Below, one piece after another: positions 8,176 through 17,329 of a stretch of DNA of 64,000 nt. The translations under genes were made by a program, and so were the position numbers. Source of the DNA: Desmonostoc vinosum HA7617-LM4 (GTDB taxonomy: Bacteria > Cyanobacteriota > Cyanobacteriia > Cyanobacteriales > Nostocaceae); the NCBI GenBank assembly GCA_019359515.1, contig JAHHHC010000010.1, positions 124,001 to 188,000 of the forward strand, given 5' to 3'. The notes under the pieces are model-generated. The model did not search any database. It had not been told where the DNA came from and saw nothing but the letters and a program-made list of their open reading frames with translations. The stretch's first letter is position 1. Every line of letters begins with the position of its first letter.

Positions 8176-8368
8176 CCATATCAATTAAGCGTTGCAGAAA
8201 ACACGAAATTACTTAGCACTGTCCGTGGAGTGTCAATTTAAATTCGCAATTTTTAAACTCATTACTCAAAACTTTCAAGTTTTTATCTGCAAGGAAAGGT
8301 CTAATACCACGAGTGTTTATACGTAGCTTGTGCTTCATTCGGGGTAACAGTCTTCAACTTTGAATTAT

Positions 8369-8698
8369 TTAAGCTTCTTCTTGATTTTCGCTTTTATGTC
8401 CTGGAGATGATTCATAAAGAGCGTCTAGTTGTTGGCGAGCATCTTCCACGTTTATCGAACGCATAACCAACAGCGGCTCTTTAATTAAGTTACCTGCGCT
8501 ATCTAATAATTCTGGATGGGGTATAGGCTGTCTTCTAGAAGAGACATAACCAAAGTTGCCTTGATTAGCCATTTGTGAAGATCTCACCGGATATGTTCGC
8601 TCTCTATCAAAACTGAACATAATTAGATTGCGAATTAAGTTGGCAACAGCTATAAATGCAAGAATAGTAAAAGCAAGAATGTAAAGTAGGTGTAACAT
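8369..8698 (-). CDS. DUF2973 membrane protein
   Basis: 109 residues. The start is placed at 8698 because GGAGGAAAACCCG immediately precedes this ATG, although the frame is open 33 codons further upstream. One N-terminal membrane span (MLHLLYILAFTILAFIAVAN) is followed by a soluble tail with HPELLDSAGNLIKEPLLVMR and an acidic end. This matches the cyanobacterial DUF2973 family of unknown function. The DUF2605 gene upstream on the same strand is its usual neighbour, which suggests a shared role. Confidence 0.85.
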   Translation of the reverse strand: MLHLLYILAFTILAFIAVANLIRNLIMFSFDRERTYPVRSSQMANQGNFGYVSSRRQPIPHPELLDSAGNLIKEPLLVMRSINVEDARQQLDALYESSPGHKSENQEEA

Positions 8699-8981
8699 CG
8701 GGTTTTCCTCCAGGCAGCAATTTTTAAAGCTTTTTGTTGTAACGCTTTGTTCAACTAATCCTGTCAGCCACAGAAATAGTGTGAACATCTGACGCACTCT
8801 ATCTTCGTGCGCTTATTTTTATGTTATGTAAACTGTCCACCGTTATTTCACTTACGGTAACATGGGATACATTATTTTGTTAATCGAGATAATGTTAAGA
8901 AAATCTTAATTGTATCGTTCGGGCCGTTTATTTACAACAATCTACAGACGTAGTTAAGCAGCTAGCAGCAAAAGCCAACTC

Positions 8982-9299
8982 TTAGACTTCGCGTTTTTGA
9001 CGGAAGATCATTGCTACATTCCAGCACTCTGTTACTAATTGATGCCAAGGCATTATAGTTGCCATATCAATCCCGACTTGTCCATCAGTAGCAGCAAATA
9101 GCATTTTTGCAGTATTTAGTTCATCTTGTGCTTGTTTCACTCGCAAGAGCAAATTAAGTTGATCTTGTTCGCTCATAAATGAGAGGCGTTCAATTTCCAG
9201 AAGATCTCGCGATCGCGCGAACCAATACTGAAAATCGTCTAGCAGAGGTTCTAAAACTGTTTTTAGCAACTCAGTCCCTGGTAAATTTGAGTCTCGCAT
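8982..9299 (-). CDS. DUF2605 protein
   Basis: 105 residues, soluble and mostly helical (MRDSNLPGTELLKTVLEPLL, then DDFQYWFARSRDLLEIERLS), with the family's conserved MPWHQLVTECWNVA near the C-terminus. DUF2605 is a cyanobacterial family of unknown function commonly found beside DUF2973, as here (283 bp upstream of it, same strand). Confidence 0.83.
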   Translation of the reverse strand: MRDSNLPGTELLKTVLEPLLDDFQYWFARSRDLLEIERLSFMSEQDQLNLLLRVKQAQDELNTAKMLFAATDGQVGIDMATIMPWHQLVTECWNVAMIFRQKREV

Positions 9300-9740
9300 A
9301 AATTGGAAGCATTCGTCTAACTTTCTTATTAATATTAACGTTATTTACGATTCTTAACACTTTTTATTATCGCCATATGTCAGTTTTTATAAAAAATCTG
9401 TAACAAAGACTACAAATTACATTATATATTCTGGTATTGTGATTTGTACAGTTCCCAGAAGGAACACATTTATATATCCCAAGACATAGCTAATAACGTC
9501 AGTTGCTGGTTGTTTGAGAAGAAGATGAGGGGGATGTACTTCTCCTTCAAAGACGCTACGCGTAGCAAGACCTTGAAGGGTACGCTCAGCAACCGAGGGA
9601 TGAGGAAGAAATAACCAATGACAAATGACAATTCCCCATTCCCCTAATTTCCACTGGGCTTCGCCCCGCTTCTCTACGAGACGCTTCGCGAACGCTAACG
9701 TGGGGGCCCCGAGTTCCCCATTCCCTAACCAGCTACTTTG
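9300..9740. other. Intergenic region with dispersed repeats
   Basis: AT-rich sequence to about 9530, then repeats: the hairpin-forming CTACGCGTAGCAAG type (9556-9569), GAGACGCTTCGCGAACGCTA (9678-9697), and ATTCCCCATTCCC strings. I see no gene. Confidence 0.5.
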
Positions 9741-10481
9741 CTATTTTTCTTGAATCACGATTTTTTCTAAGTTTTGTACTCGATTTTTCTCGCTGTTAGT
9801 GGTTGCTAACTCAGATTTTGCGAGGTCTTGTACTAAACTTAAACCTACTTGTCCTAATTTTCCAATTGTAGTAGATTTCAGCGCTTCGGCTAAAGCTTCG
9901 TACCATAAATCCGCTTTTGCGTAGATGTTTGCCTTCTGTAAACTGTTGACAGCAGTAGATAATTGAGTTTTAAGTGTAGATGGCATTTCTACAACAATAA
10001 ATTCTGCTTTTTCTACTAATTTAGTTTTTGAAGAATTCGGACAATCAAGTGCTACCATCCAGAGATATTTACGACCAACGATCAATTCTGGTTGGTTTTC
10101 GGTAAGAGACAATTGAAAAACTCCTGGAGAAACATTTTTTTCAACTGTATCTCCCAACTGCTGGGGTTGATTTTTTGAGTTGAATTCAAAAATTTTAAAT
10201 CTTATTTGCTTAGAAGTTGATACAAAACCCACAAAAGTAGGACGTAAAGAAGCCGTAGTTCCAATATACGTTTTGGGTGCAAGTAGTGTCAAAGGAATTT
10301 TGTCAACTTCACAACCTCTGGTACCTCCAGTTCTGCTATGGTCGCTTGCAGGTTTTCGATTGGTTGGTGCGAAACTAGCAATTGTTGCTGGTGTGAAAAC
10401 TAAGTATAAGCACAGAAAAAAACTAGTCGTTAGTTTCAGGTTAAGGTTTTGGCTAAATAATTGTACTATTTGAGGTTTCAT
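9741..10481 (-). CDS. DUF928 secreted/periplasmic protein
   Basis: 246 residues with an N-terminal signal-like hydrophobic segment (about 15-35) and the DUF928 hallmarks: a Gly/Arg-rich motif RTGGTRGC, then LLAPKTYIGTTASLRPTFVG and a beta-sandwich-like middle with KYLWMVALDCPNSSK. The C-terminal third is helical. DUF928 is a cyanobacterial family, often beside CHASE2 or CHAT proteins. It lies 16 bp downstream of the CHASE2 kinase gene on the same strand, so co-transcription is likely. Function unknown. Confidence 0.85.
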   Translation of the reverse strand: MKPQIVQLFSQNLNLKLTTSFFLCLYLVFTPATIASFAPTNRKPASDHSRTGGTRGCEVDKIPLTLLAPKTYIGTTASLRPTFVGFVSTSKQIRFKIFEFNSKNQPQQLGDTVEKNVSPGVFQLSLTENQPELIVGRKYLWMVALDCPNSSKTKLVEKAEFIVVEMPSTLKTQLSTAVNSLQKANIYAKADLWYEALAEALKSTTIGKLGQVGLSLVQDLAKSELATTNSEKNRVQNLEKIVIQEK

Positions 10482-10497
10482 AAATTTTGATTTTTTA

Positions 10498-12399
10498 TTA
10501 GTTATTTGTCTTATTTTTTGTTAACTTCCAAGTGATTTCGCATGTTGTACCTCCAGGTACAAGAAAATCACGTTTAAAATTCCCTTTCAAATTTTTAGCA
10601 ATACTTTTAAGCTGTTTAGTTCCTTTGCTTTCAGAATAAAAAACAGTTCCAGAACCATTATCTTTAATTTTAAGAGTATATAAACCCTGGTCTTCTATAC
10701 CAGTAGCTTCTATGTTTTTGACACCTTTAGCATGTTTACCTACGTTACATAAGGCTTCTTCCAGAAATAAACAAAGACCTTGTTTATTTTCTAAAGTTAA
10801 ATAAATATAGTCTATCGGGTCAAATGTGCGAATTTTTACCTTAATATTTTTGAGATATTCTAGATCGCTCCGTTCTAAAGTACTGGTGTATACTTCATAA
10901 AAAAGCTCATGCATTGGTCGTTTTAAGTCAAGTTTTAACCCGCTGCCTAAACGAAGACTTTCGTCTGGAGATAAAGCTTCTATTTTGAGATATTCGCCAA
11001 TTGCTCGAATTTCGTAGTTAAGTTTTTCTAACTGTAATGTTAATTCCTCTTGTGGCAACCTGTGAGTGTGTGTGTATCTCAGAATATTTGCTAAAGTTTG
11101 CAGAGGGCCATTATGAATTATATTGAACGCGTGTTCAATTGTCTGTTGACGTTCAATAATTTTAGATTTTTGAGCTTGGTCATGTTGATAAAATGCAAAT
11201 GCACTCATCCCTAAACCATTAACACATAAAATTAACAAGTTTGGTACTATAGGAATCCACCATCCCCACAAAATTAATAAATAACCTATACCGACTAAGC
11301 AACAACCTACGATGACAACAGCTATATAATTTTTCCAGACTGATTGTGTGATTCGACCGATGATAATTGGTATAAAACCCCAAACAAATATCCACAAATA
11401 TTCCCAACCATCTGACCAAGATTTTAACAGCGATCGCTCCTCAACAACAGCATTAATTATCTGCGAACAAGCATGAGCATGAAATTCTACTCCATAGACT
11501 TGTCCAGGAAGTTTTAAACTCGCAATTGCTGAAGAATTAAATAAGTCGGGAACACTAGGAGCAGTGACTCCAATTAAAGCTATTTTTCCTTTGAGCCACT
11601 CTGATTTAAAATTCCCATTTTTAATATCATGCAATGATAAAACTCGAAATGGTTTGCTGCCATTTCTAAAATTTACTAGTATCTTTAATCCACTATCATT
11701 AGCTCTTACATAACCCCCAGAATTAGGCAAAAAACGAGGTAGTTCTGTAGCTGCAAATCGCATCGTCTCAGAGTCATTTTTACCACGTTCGAGATTTATT
11801 CCTTGAGCTGCTAAGTAAGCCATTGCTAAACGCACAGACAAAGAATATTTGGCTTCATTAGGATTGTCTGGATTTTTATCTGAAGGTGTCCAAAGTAAGT
11901 AACGTCGATATTTGCCGTCATCATCTGATATCAAATCAGAAAAACCAACTTGTGCTGCTGGTAGTCGTGGTGGTGGCAATATGGGATCTGGTGGTAATAT
12001 TTTTTCAATTCCAACCAGCTTTTTATTCTGCTGAAATACATCTACTAACTCTGTATAACCGGGTTCAACAGGGATATTCTTGATAATATCTAGACCTATT
12101 GCAATCGGTTGATGTTTTTGTAATATCCTTATTAACTCTGCAATTTGTTGATCTGGAATGGGATAGTTACCTATACTCTGAATATCTTGTTCATTAATCC
12201 CAATAATGACAATTTTCTCATCAGTTAATTCTGCAGGACGCCAACGTAAAAATGTGTCAAATGCAAACCATTCCCAAATTTGTAGCCATCCTAATAAACG
12301 AGCAACAATGACGAATATTAATACAGCAATTCCTGGAAGCGCTGCTCGTCGCCAAATGATAATTTCTCTTTGAATTTGTTTTTTGGTAAGTCTTACCAT
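10498..12399 (-). CDS. CHASE2-domain sensor histidine kinase (NarX/DesK-like)
   Basis: 633 residues from ATG 12399; a TTG two codons upstream is less likely. Domains: an N-terminal membrane span (about 17-38), a CHASE2 extracytoplasmic sensor (about 40-325, with IGINEQDIQSIGNYPIPDQQ), two or three membrane spans (about 335-415), then an atypical histidine phosphotransfer segment with HNGPLQTL and a HATPase domain (EEALCNVGKHAKGV, DNGSGT). The kinase core resembles the HisKA_3 class, which normally partners with LuxR/NarL-type regulators. The response regulator at 12683-13411 just upstream is the obvious partner; a composite repeat of about 280 bp separates them. Confidence 0.88.
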   Translation of the reverse strand: MVRLTKKQIQREIIIWRRAALPGIAVLIFVIVARLLGWLQIWEWFAFDTFLRWRPAELTDEKIVIIGINEQDIQSIGNYPIPDQQIAELIRILQKHQPIAIGLDIIKNIPVEPGYTELVDVFQQNKKLVGIEKILPPDPILPPPRLPAAQVGFSDLISDDDGKYRRYLLWTPSDKNPDNPNEAKYSLSVRLAMAYLAAQGINLERGKNDSETMRFAATELPRFLPNSGGYVRANDSGLKILVNFRNGSKPFRVLSLHDIKNGNFKSEWLKGKIALIGVTAPSVPDLFNSSAIASLKLPGQVYGVEFHAHACSQIINAVVEERSLLKSWSDGWEYLWIFVWGFIPIIIGRITQSVWKNYIAVVIVGCCLVGIGYLLILWGWWIPIVPNLLILCVNGLGMSAFAFYQHDQAQKSKIIERQQTIEHAFNIIHNGPLQTLANILRYTHTHRLPQEELTLQLEKLNYEIRAIGEYLKIEALSPDESLRLGSGLKLDLKRPMHELFYEVYTSTLERSDLEYLKNIKVKIRTFDPIDYIYLTLENKQGLCLFLEEALCNVGKHAKGVKNIEATGIEDQGLYTLKIKDNGSGTVFYSESKGTKQLKSIAKNLKGNFKRDFLVPGGTTCEITWKLTKNKTNN

Positions 12400-12404
12400 A
12401 CGCA

Positions 12405-12680
12405 AGAGAATTGGGAACAGCTAAATAATTCGTAATGACGCGACGCTCTTGTGTCGCTCTAAGCGAAGCTATGCCGTAGGCTTTACGCTGACGCTATCGC
12501 TGACGCTCGTACCTCGCTAACGCTAACGCTATCGATGACTCGCTCTAAGCGAAGCTATGCCGTAGGCTTTACGCTACGAAGCGCGTAATTCGTAATTAAG
12601 TTTTGTAATGGGGATTTAATCCCAACACAAAACTTGTCGGTTAGAGAACTGGGGGACTTAAACCCACGAAACTAGTTAAG
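12405..12680 (+). repeat. Composite dispersed repeat (copy 1)
   Basis: It opens with AATTCGTAATGACGCGACGC, then arrays of GCTAACGCTATCGCTGACGC-like hexamers with GAAGCTATGCCGTAGGCTTT twice, then a hairpin arm pair (AAGTTTTGT/ACAAAACTT flanking a GGGG/CCC-type centre) and the end GGGGGACTTAAACCCACG. Other copies lie at 26520, 36410, 39689 and 54422. This copy has the empty form of the internal site that is filled at 26583 and 39817. Confidence 0.8.
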
Positions 12681-12682
12681 AA

Positions 12683-13411
12683 CTAATCAATTAATCCTTC
12701 TTGACGAGCGCGGATTTCTGTTTGAATTCGCATATTTTTACCTTCTTTTTTACAATCTTCTGCATAAATACCAAGCACATCTTGAATCTTTGTCCAGTAT
12801 GTACGCACTGCACGCTCAGATTTATACATACGTTCTGAAATCAATTTATCTGTCAATCCTTCTTCAAAGGCTAATTTCAAAACATCTAACCACTCTGGTT
12901 TAAATTCCAATCCAGTTTTAATATCTTTTGTGTGGGTTGCACCTTTGAGTGCTATGTTGACACGAATTAACATGTCTTGTTCTGATAGTCCTTTGTCTGC
13001 GATCGCAAATCCACCCTGATGTTCATCAATCTCGTGTTTTATCCTCACCAAAGCTTTTACATAACTACTTTGCACCAAAAAATTCTGCTGGGGATATTTC
13101 TTAAATAATTCTTGAAGTAAGTTAATCCCAGTGTCGATTTGGGCCGTCATTCCTGCTCGTTCAGGTATCGATAAATCCATAAAAATCAAGTTAAATAGAG
13201 AATTTTTTATCTCCTCTAGAGCATCCGTTACCGTTTGCGCTTTGATGATATCTGCGTTTGGATATTCCTGTTGCAGTAAGTTGAAAGTACCAGTCAAGAT
13301 TAATTGGTGATCGTCAATAGTTAAGATTTTTAATGATGGCGATCGCAGTAAATTTGGATGTTCTCCTAACTTGTTAGCATTAAAATCAATTACATTTTCC
13401 TCCGTAGTCAT
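12683..13411 (-). CDS. Response regulator (REC + LuxR-like HTH)
   Basis: 242 residues. A 26-residue leader precedes a receiver domain (about 27-150) with the acidic pair ITIDD-type (TIDDHQ) and a predicted phospho-acceptor D79 in FMDLSIP. The C-terminal part (about 170-235) has a LuxR-like helix-turn-helix (EGLTDKLISERMYKSERAVR, then YWTKIQDVLGI). It probably regulates transcription on phosphorylation by the CHASE2 kinase encoded downstream. The gene is 178 bp downstream of the TpsB gene, in the same direction. The receiver has an unusual insertion around PERAGMTAQIDTGINLLQ. Confidence 0.85.
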   Translation of the reverse strand: MTTEENVIDFNANKLGEHPNLLRSPSLKILTIDDHQLILTGTFNLLQQEYPNADIIKAQTVTDALEEIKNSLFNLIFMDLSIPERAGMTAQIDTGINLLQELFKKYPQQNFLVQSSYVKALVRIKHEIDEHQGGFAIADKGLSEQDMLIRVNIALKGATHTKDIKTGLEFKPEWLDVLKLAFEEGLTDKLISERMYKSERAVRTYWTKIQDVLGIYAEDCKKEGKNMRIQTEIRARQEGLID

Positions 13412-13589
13412 TTATACATCCTCATACAGTATTGAACTAGAGACTGGGAAAGACGCAAAGACGCGGAGAATAATCAATAACAAATGACAATCCCCAATCC
13501 CCACTCCCCAATTCCGTGCAGTTGATATGACACTGCCAATTGTGGCAACGCAATATACAAAATTACAATACAGTTTTCTGCAATCTTGC

Positions 13590-15347
13590 TCAAAACGGCT
13601 GATATCGCAATGAAAAATAGAAACCGTTATCTTGCAATGTATTACCACGGTCATTAATATCTATTAACGGTATACCGTAATCCAAACGCAGGTTTAAATC
13701 TCGATTTGGTTGCCAAAGTAAACCTAACCCTAAACTAGCAAGTGTTTGGGAACTCAAACTATCACGATTATTCCATACCGTACCAATATCAAAAAAAGGT
13801 GCTACTTGCCATGTATTTGAGTTGGATATCAATGGAATTCGAGCCTCTATTGAAGCTGTAATGCCATTATCAGCTACTAATTGATTTTGGCGATAGCCAC
13901 GGACTGTATCAACTCCACCAATACTAAATCTTTCTAAGGATAGTAAAGAATCTGCTGTTAGTTGGGCGTTGAGTCTTGATAGTAGTATTGTTCGTGGTGA
14001 TAACCGTTGCACCCACTGAAATTGTCCTAGCCAAGAGAAGAAACGTCCATCAGTACCCATATCGTTAACTGTAGCATCAAATGCTCCAATCCCAAGATTA
14101 AATTGAGAACGAGCAGCTAAAACTCTGATCGCATTGCGTTCTACCCAATCTTGATAAAAACGAATGACCGTAACTTTCGATTCGCCTTTTTCTGGCCCTT
14201 CAGAAAAAGAGAAAGGGATATTATTGAATAAAAATGTTTGAGAACGACGTAAATCTAATGCTAGACCAATAGCAAATTCAGTTTGAGGTTTTCGATATAA
14301 AGGTTGGCGATAACTCAGGGAATAAGTTTGCGTTTCACTCCTAATATCTAAATCGCGGAATTCATCTTCAATAATGCGACTATCACCATTATTGAAACGA
14401 AAACTGATGGTACTATTGTCTGCATTGAGGGGAATTGTATAACCGAAATCATATAAATTTAGTCCTTCAGTAATTGCATATTCAACAGACAAGCGATCGC
14501 CAAAACCTAACAAATTATCATGAGCTAGAAACACCCCTACCTGAGTGGAACCAATATTAGGAGATTGATTATTAGCAGCAAAAATTCCTGCATGAAATGC
14601 AGGAGCTTCGGTAATTTTAACTTGTAAGATATTGCTACCAGGTATACTACCTGCGGTCAACTCAGCATTGACTCGTTGAATTAAAGGATCGAGTTGTAAT
14701 AGTTGCAGCGCTTCCTCTAAACGTTTTTGATTTAAGGGGGTAGAGGTGGCTATTTGCAGACGCGATCGCACATATCCCGATTGTAATCTTGTTAATCCAG
14801 TTAGTTCAATCTTTTCTATTTCACCCTCTACCACTTGAATTTGCACTATACCATCAGTCAGATTCTGATTGTTAGGTAAAAATGCCCCACTAGTAACGTA
14901 GCCATTTTTAATGTAGAGTTCTGTGATCTCTGAACGCAATTGAATCAATTCTGTAAAAGTTACTTGTCGATTCTCACATAATTTAATTAACTCTGTAATT
15001 TCATCTTTTAAAACGGTTGCTCCTAACACGACAATTTTCTTTACTAAAAAACTTTCGCCACTGGGAAAATTCCGATCTGGTGTTACTGGTGTGGCAGGTG
15101 TTAGTAAGATAGAAGGAGAGGGGGAGGGAGAAACTGAACCAGGTGCAGAGGGATTTGGTTTGGGAATAGTTTGATCGAGAATTGTGGGTGTAGTGGCAGG
15201 AATATTTACTCCAGGTGGTGGTGTAGATTGAGCAATAACACGAGCAGAAAAACAAGTAAATGTGAGCAAAATAGAAGCTGTGAAAACTATTCTAATTTTG
15301 GCGATCGCGCCTACATACTCTATCCAATCTGCCACACTCAACTTCAT
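13590..15347 (-). CDS. TpsB/ShlB-type outer-membrane transporter (two-partner secretion)
   Basis: 585 residues. Signal peptide (about 1-40, hydrophobic FTASILLTFTCFSARVIAQ), a Pro/Thr/Ser-rich linker (about 41-80), POTRA domains (about 85-235, with TELYIKNGYVTSGAFLP and VQIQVVEGEIEKIELTG), then a 16-strand-type barrel with the conserved RFSIGGVDTVRGYRQNQLVA region. It ends in FYFSLRYQPF with a terminal aromatic residue, as in outer-membrane proteins. Such proteins export a partner TpsA protein; no TpsA gene is visible in the window. The downstream regulator, kinase and DUF928 genes may be co-regulated. Confidence 0.92.
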   Translation of the reverse strand: MKLSVADWIEYVGAIAKIRIVFTASILLTFTCFSARVIAQSTPPPGVNIPATTPTILDQTIPKPNPSAPGSVSPSPSPSILLTPATPVTPDRNFPSGESFLVKKIVVLGATVLKDEITELIKLCENRQVTFTELIQLRSEITELYIKNGYVTSGAFLPNNQNLTDGIVQIQVVEGEIEKIELTGLTRLQSGYVRSRLQIATSTPLNQKRLEEALQLLQLDPLIQRVNAELTAGSIPGSNILQVKITEAPAFHAGIFAANNQSPNIGSTQVGVFLAHDNLLGFGDRLSVEYAITEGLNLYDFGYTIPLNADNSTISFRFNNGDSRIIEDEFRDLDIRSETQTYSLSYRQPLYRKPQTEFAIGLALDLRRSQTFLFNNIPFSFSEGPEKGESKVTVIRFYQDWVERNAIRVLAARSQFNLGIGAFDATVNDMGTDGRFFSWLGQFQWVQRLSPRTILLSRLNAQLTADSLLSLERFSIGGVDTVRGYRQNQLVADNGITASIEARIPLISNSNTWQVAPFFDIGTVWNNRDSLSSQTLASLGLGLLWQPNRDLNLRLDYGIPLIDINDRGNTLQDNGFYFSLRYQPF

Positions 15348-15368
15348 CAGAAAAATGGGTCTGAAACC

Positions 15369-15394
15369 CCGTCCTTGAACAAAGTGAAGGACGG
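15369..15394. other. Hairpin next to nuclease remnant
   Basis: CCGTCCTT (15369-15376) pairs with AAGGACGG (15387-15394) around a 10-base loop: a perfect 8-bp stem. It sits between the TpsB start and the C-terminal remnant of a transposon-type nuclease and resembles the subterminal hairpins of IS200/IS605-like elements. That identity is inference. Confidence 0.55.
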
Positions 15395-15409
15395 CTTGAC
15401 AAATATCTT

Positions 15410-15664
15410 CTAAACAACAATTAACCCGTTAGAATGACGAATTAATTGCACTTTACTACAAGCAATCTGCCCTAACCGTTTCCAGTTAGCATCGCTGACA
15501 GATACTTGTTTTTCGGTGTCGCCAGACACATAACCAATACCTTTAGGAGAACTGACTAAATCTCCTTTGCGTAGACCATGACGAGTTGTAGAACCTCCAT
15601 ATTGACGACGCACACCACCCTTAGAGGGAAGCATTAAGTGCAGGTTATTCCAATCCTTACCCTT
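15410..15664 (-). pseudogene. C-terminal remnant of a cyanobacterial RRXRR/IscB-like nuclease
   Basis: The frame reads back from a stop at 15410-15412 and contains GGVRRQYGGSTTRHGLRKGD, YVSGDTEKQVSVSD and NWKRLGQIACSKVQLIRHSN. The only ATG (15634) is in mid-domain; family-like sequence (LHLMLPSKGG) begins before it and is stopped by TAG at 15665-15667. I recall this ending from cyanobacterial RRXRR-domain (IscB/IsrB-related) proteins encoded by IS200/IS605-type elements, so this is probably the last about 85 residues of a lost element. The match is from memory and moderate. Confidence 0.45.
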
Positions 15665-15667
15665 CTA

Positions 15668-16066
15668 GGGCGAGGTTGGTGAATTCAGCAGTCTAGTAAA
15701 TATTTACTTTCACAAAAATTTACCACCATTTATTTATGCACAGATAATAAATAGTATATTTATTTATATATCTATCAGTAATCTCGCCTTTTTCAAGCTA
15801 AAGGATTTCCAAGAATTGAAGAAAGCAGAGGGCAGAACGTTGTTTTCAAGCGAATTCTAGTAATAAACTTACCATAGCCGTTGGTTTCGACTTCTCCTAT
15901 CAAAGACGCTACGCGAACGCTCAACCAACTGAGCAATCGAGAGTTGAGCGAAGTCGAAACTCGTCAACAGAGGTATTTTTTTAATCAGAAATCACCTCAT
16001 CTCGGCAAAGACAGCCGCAGCGACTTTTCGCTGCATCTCTACATGAGATGAAAAACGCTGAAATAA
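15668..16066. other. Intergenic region before tRNA-Ser
   Basis: AT-rich sequence (TTATTTATATATCTATC near 15758-15776), then dispersed repeats: CAAAGACGCTACGCGAACGC (15901-15920) and GTTGAGCGAAGTCGAAAC (15944-15961). A stem CTCATCTCGGCAAAG / CATGAGATG is weak. No gene seen. Confidence 0.45.
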
Positions 16067-16151
16067 CGGAGAAGGGGAGATTCGAACTCCCGGAACCTTT
16101 CGGTTCATCCGATTTCAAGTCGGACGCAATCGACCACTCTGCCACCTCTCC
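16067..16151 (-). tRNA. tRNA-Ser (anticodon UGA)
   Basis: The reverse complement folds as a class II tRNA. The acceptor GGAGAGG pairs with CTTCTCC plus discriminator G, the D-arm includes GCAGAGTGGTCGATTGC, and the anticodon stem TCCGA/TCGGA holds the loop CTTGAAA with anticodon TGA. There is a long variable arm (GAACC...GGTTC), and the T-arm is GGGAG-TTCGAAT-CTCCC. The long variable arm and anticodon give tRNA-Ser reading UCA codons. CCA is not encoded. Confidence 0.96.
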
Positions 16152-16252
16152 AGTAAAACTGTCTAGCTGTAATTTAACCCTGAGTCAAGACGCAATTAAG
16201 ACATTATTCTCAGGTAACACTAAAGCTGACAGATAATACTATATCCTATCAT

Positions 16253-17182
16253 TTACACAGGTTGCACCACTGAGTGTGATCGCTTGTACAAAATTTCCTC
16301 ACAAGCCACTTGGCAATCATTACCAACCCACACTAAAGAAGCTTGTGAAACTACACCTGCTTCTAAAGAAACTAAGGAAAAATTACGCAGTTTTTCGTTC
16401 CCGTTTTCAACAATCCTGGGTACACTTGCCGCATTCAAGTAAATTATCCCTTCAGGACTTCTAAAAATGGGCTTTCGTGACACTTTTTTGGTATGCCGTA
16501 GAGTCTGGTGCATATGACCAAATGTTACCAAAGGAATGGTTTTACCAGCGGTCAGAGCCTGAGAAATCGCTTCGGCAAAATCTGGATCGCCGAAATCGCC
16601 TCCTATAGGGTGCCAGTCTTTACCGCAGGGGTCTTCTGGGCGATCGCCTAGTCCACTAGGGCCATTATGACCCAAAAAGATAATCGTCTCATAAGTAGCA
16701 CTTTTTACCGCTTTGACGATGCGATCAGCAGATTCTTCCAGACTCGTTACACCATAACGTTCTTTACAGATCTCCGCAAATCTCCATTCTGGCCCACCCC
16801 AAGTAAAGGGACGACCCCCAACTACGGTGAGATGCCAATCTGGAAAATCTAGCTTGCCATAACCGACATGGGCTGAACCCAATAAATCGAGTTGTGCTTG
16901 CACCCAATCTTCTGTGGAGCGGTCATAAGGACACTTTTTTCGTCCCCATTCTGTAGCAGTGTACCATGCGTCGTGGTTTCCCATTACTGCTGCTTTTGGA
17001 ATGTCGAGGGAGGCGATCGCTCTCACTACTTCCACCGACTCATTACCAAAATCTCCGACAAACAGCAATAGGTTAACACCCAAGTGCTTGAGTGCAATAC
17101 CATCTTCGACTTCCCATTGGTCGTGAATATCTCCAACTACAGCAATCTTGAGGTTTGTTGATTGAGCTTTTTGACTGGTCAT
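16253..17182 (-). CDS. Calcineurin-like metallophosphoesterase (TIGR04168-type)
   Basis: 309 residues from the ATG at 17182, chosen because AAGGAAAG lies just upstream; the frame is open 19 codons further. The metal-binding motifs are all present in order: GDIHDQ, GDFGN, GNHDAW, GHNGP and GHMH. This matches the cyanobacterial/plastid family of metallophosphoesterases. Substrate unknown. It is transcribed divergently from nadA, with about 147 bp between the starts. Confidence 0.88.
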   Translation of the reverse strand: MTSQKAQSTNLKIAVVGDIHDQWEVEDGIALKHLGVNLLLFVGDFGNESVEVVRAIASLDIPKAAVMGNHDAWYTATEWGRKKCPYDRSTEDWVQAQLDLLGSAHVGYGKLDFPDWHLTVVGGRPFTWGGPEWRFAEICKERYGVTSLEESADRIVKAVKSATYETIIFLGHNGPSGLGDRPEDPCGKDWHPIGGDFGDPDFAEAISQALTAGKTIPLVTFGHMHQTLRHTKKVSRKPIFRSPEGIIYLNAASVPRIVENGNEKLRNFSLVSLEAGVVSQASLVWVGNDCQVACEEILYKRSHSVVQPV

Positions 17183-17329
17183 GCTACTTTCCTTGCCGTC
17201 TATCTCCAGCATAGGAAACTCAGCCGGATTTGAACACAAAGCGAAAATATATCCCGCCTCCTATTTTTGGTAAAAACTACTATAATTGAATCCACAAGAG
17301 AAAAACCTGCAACCTAACCTAACCTAACT

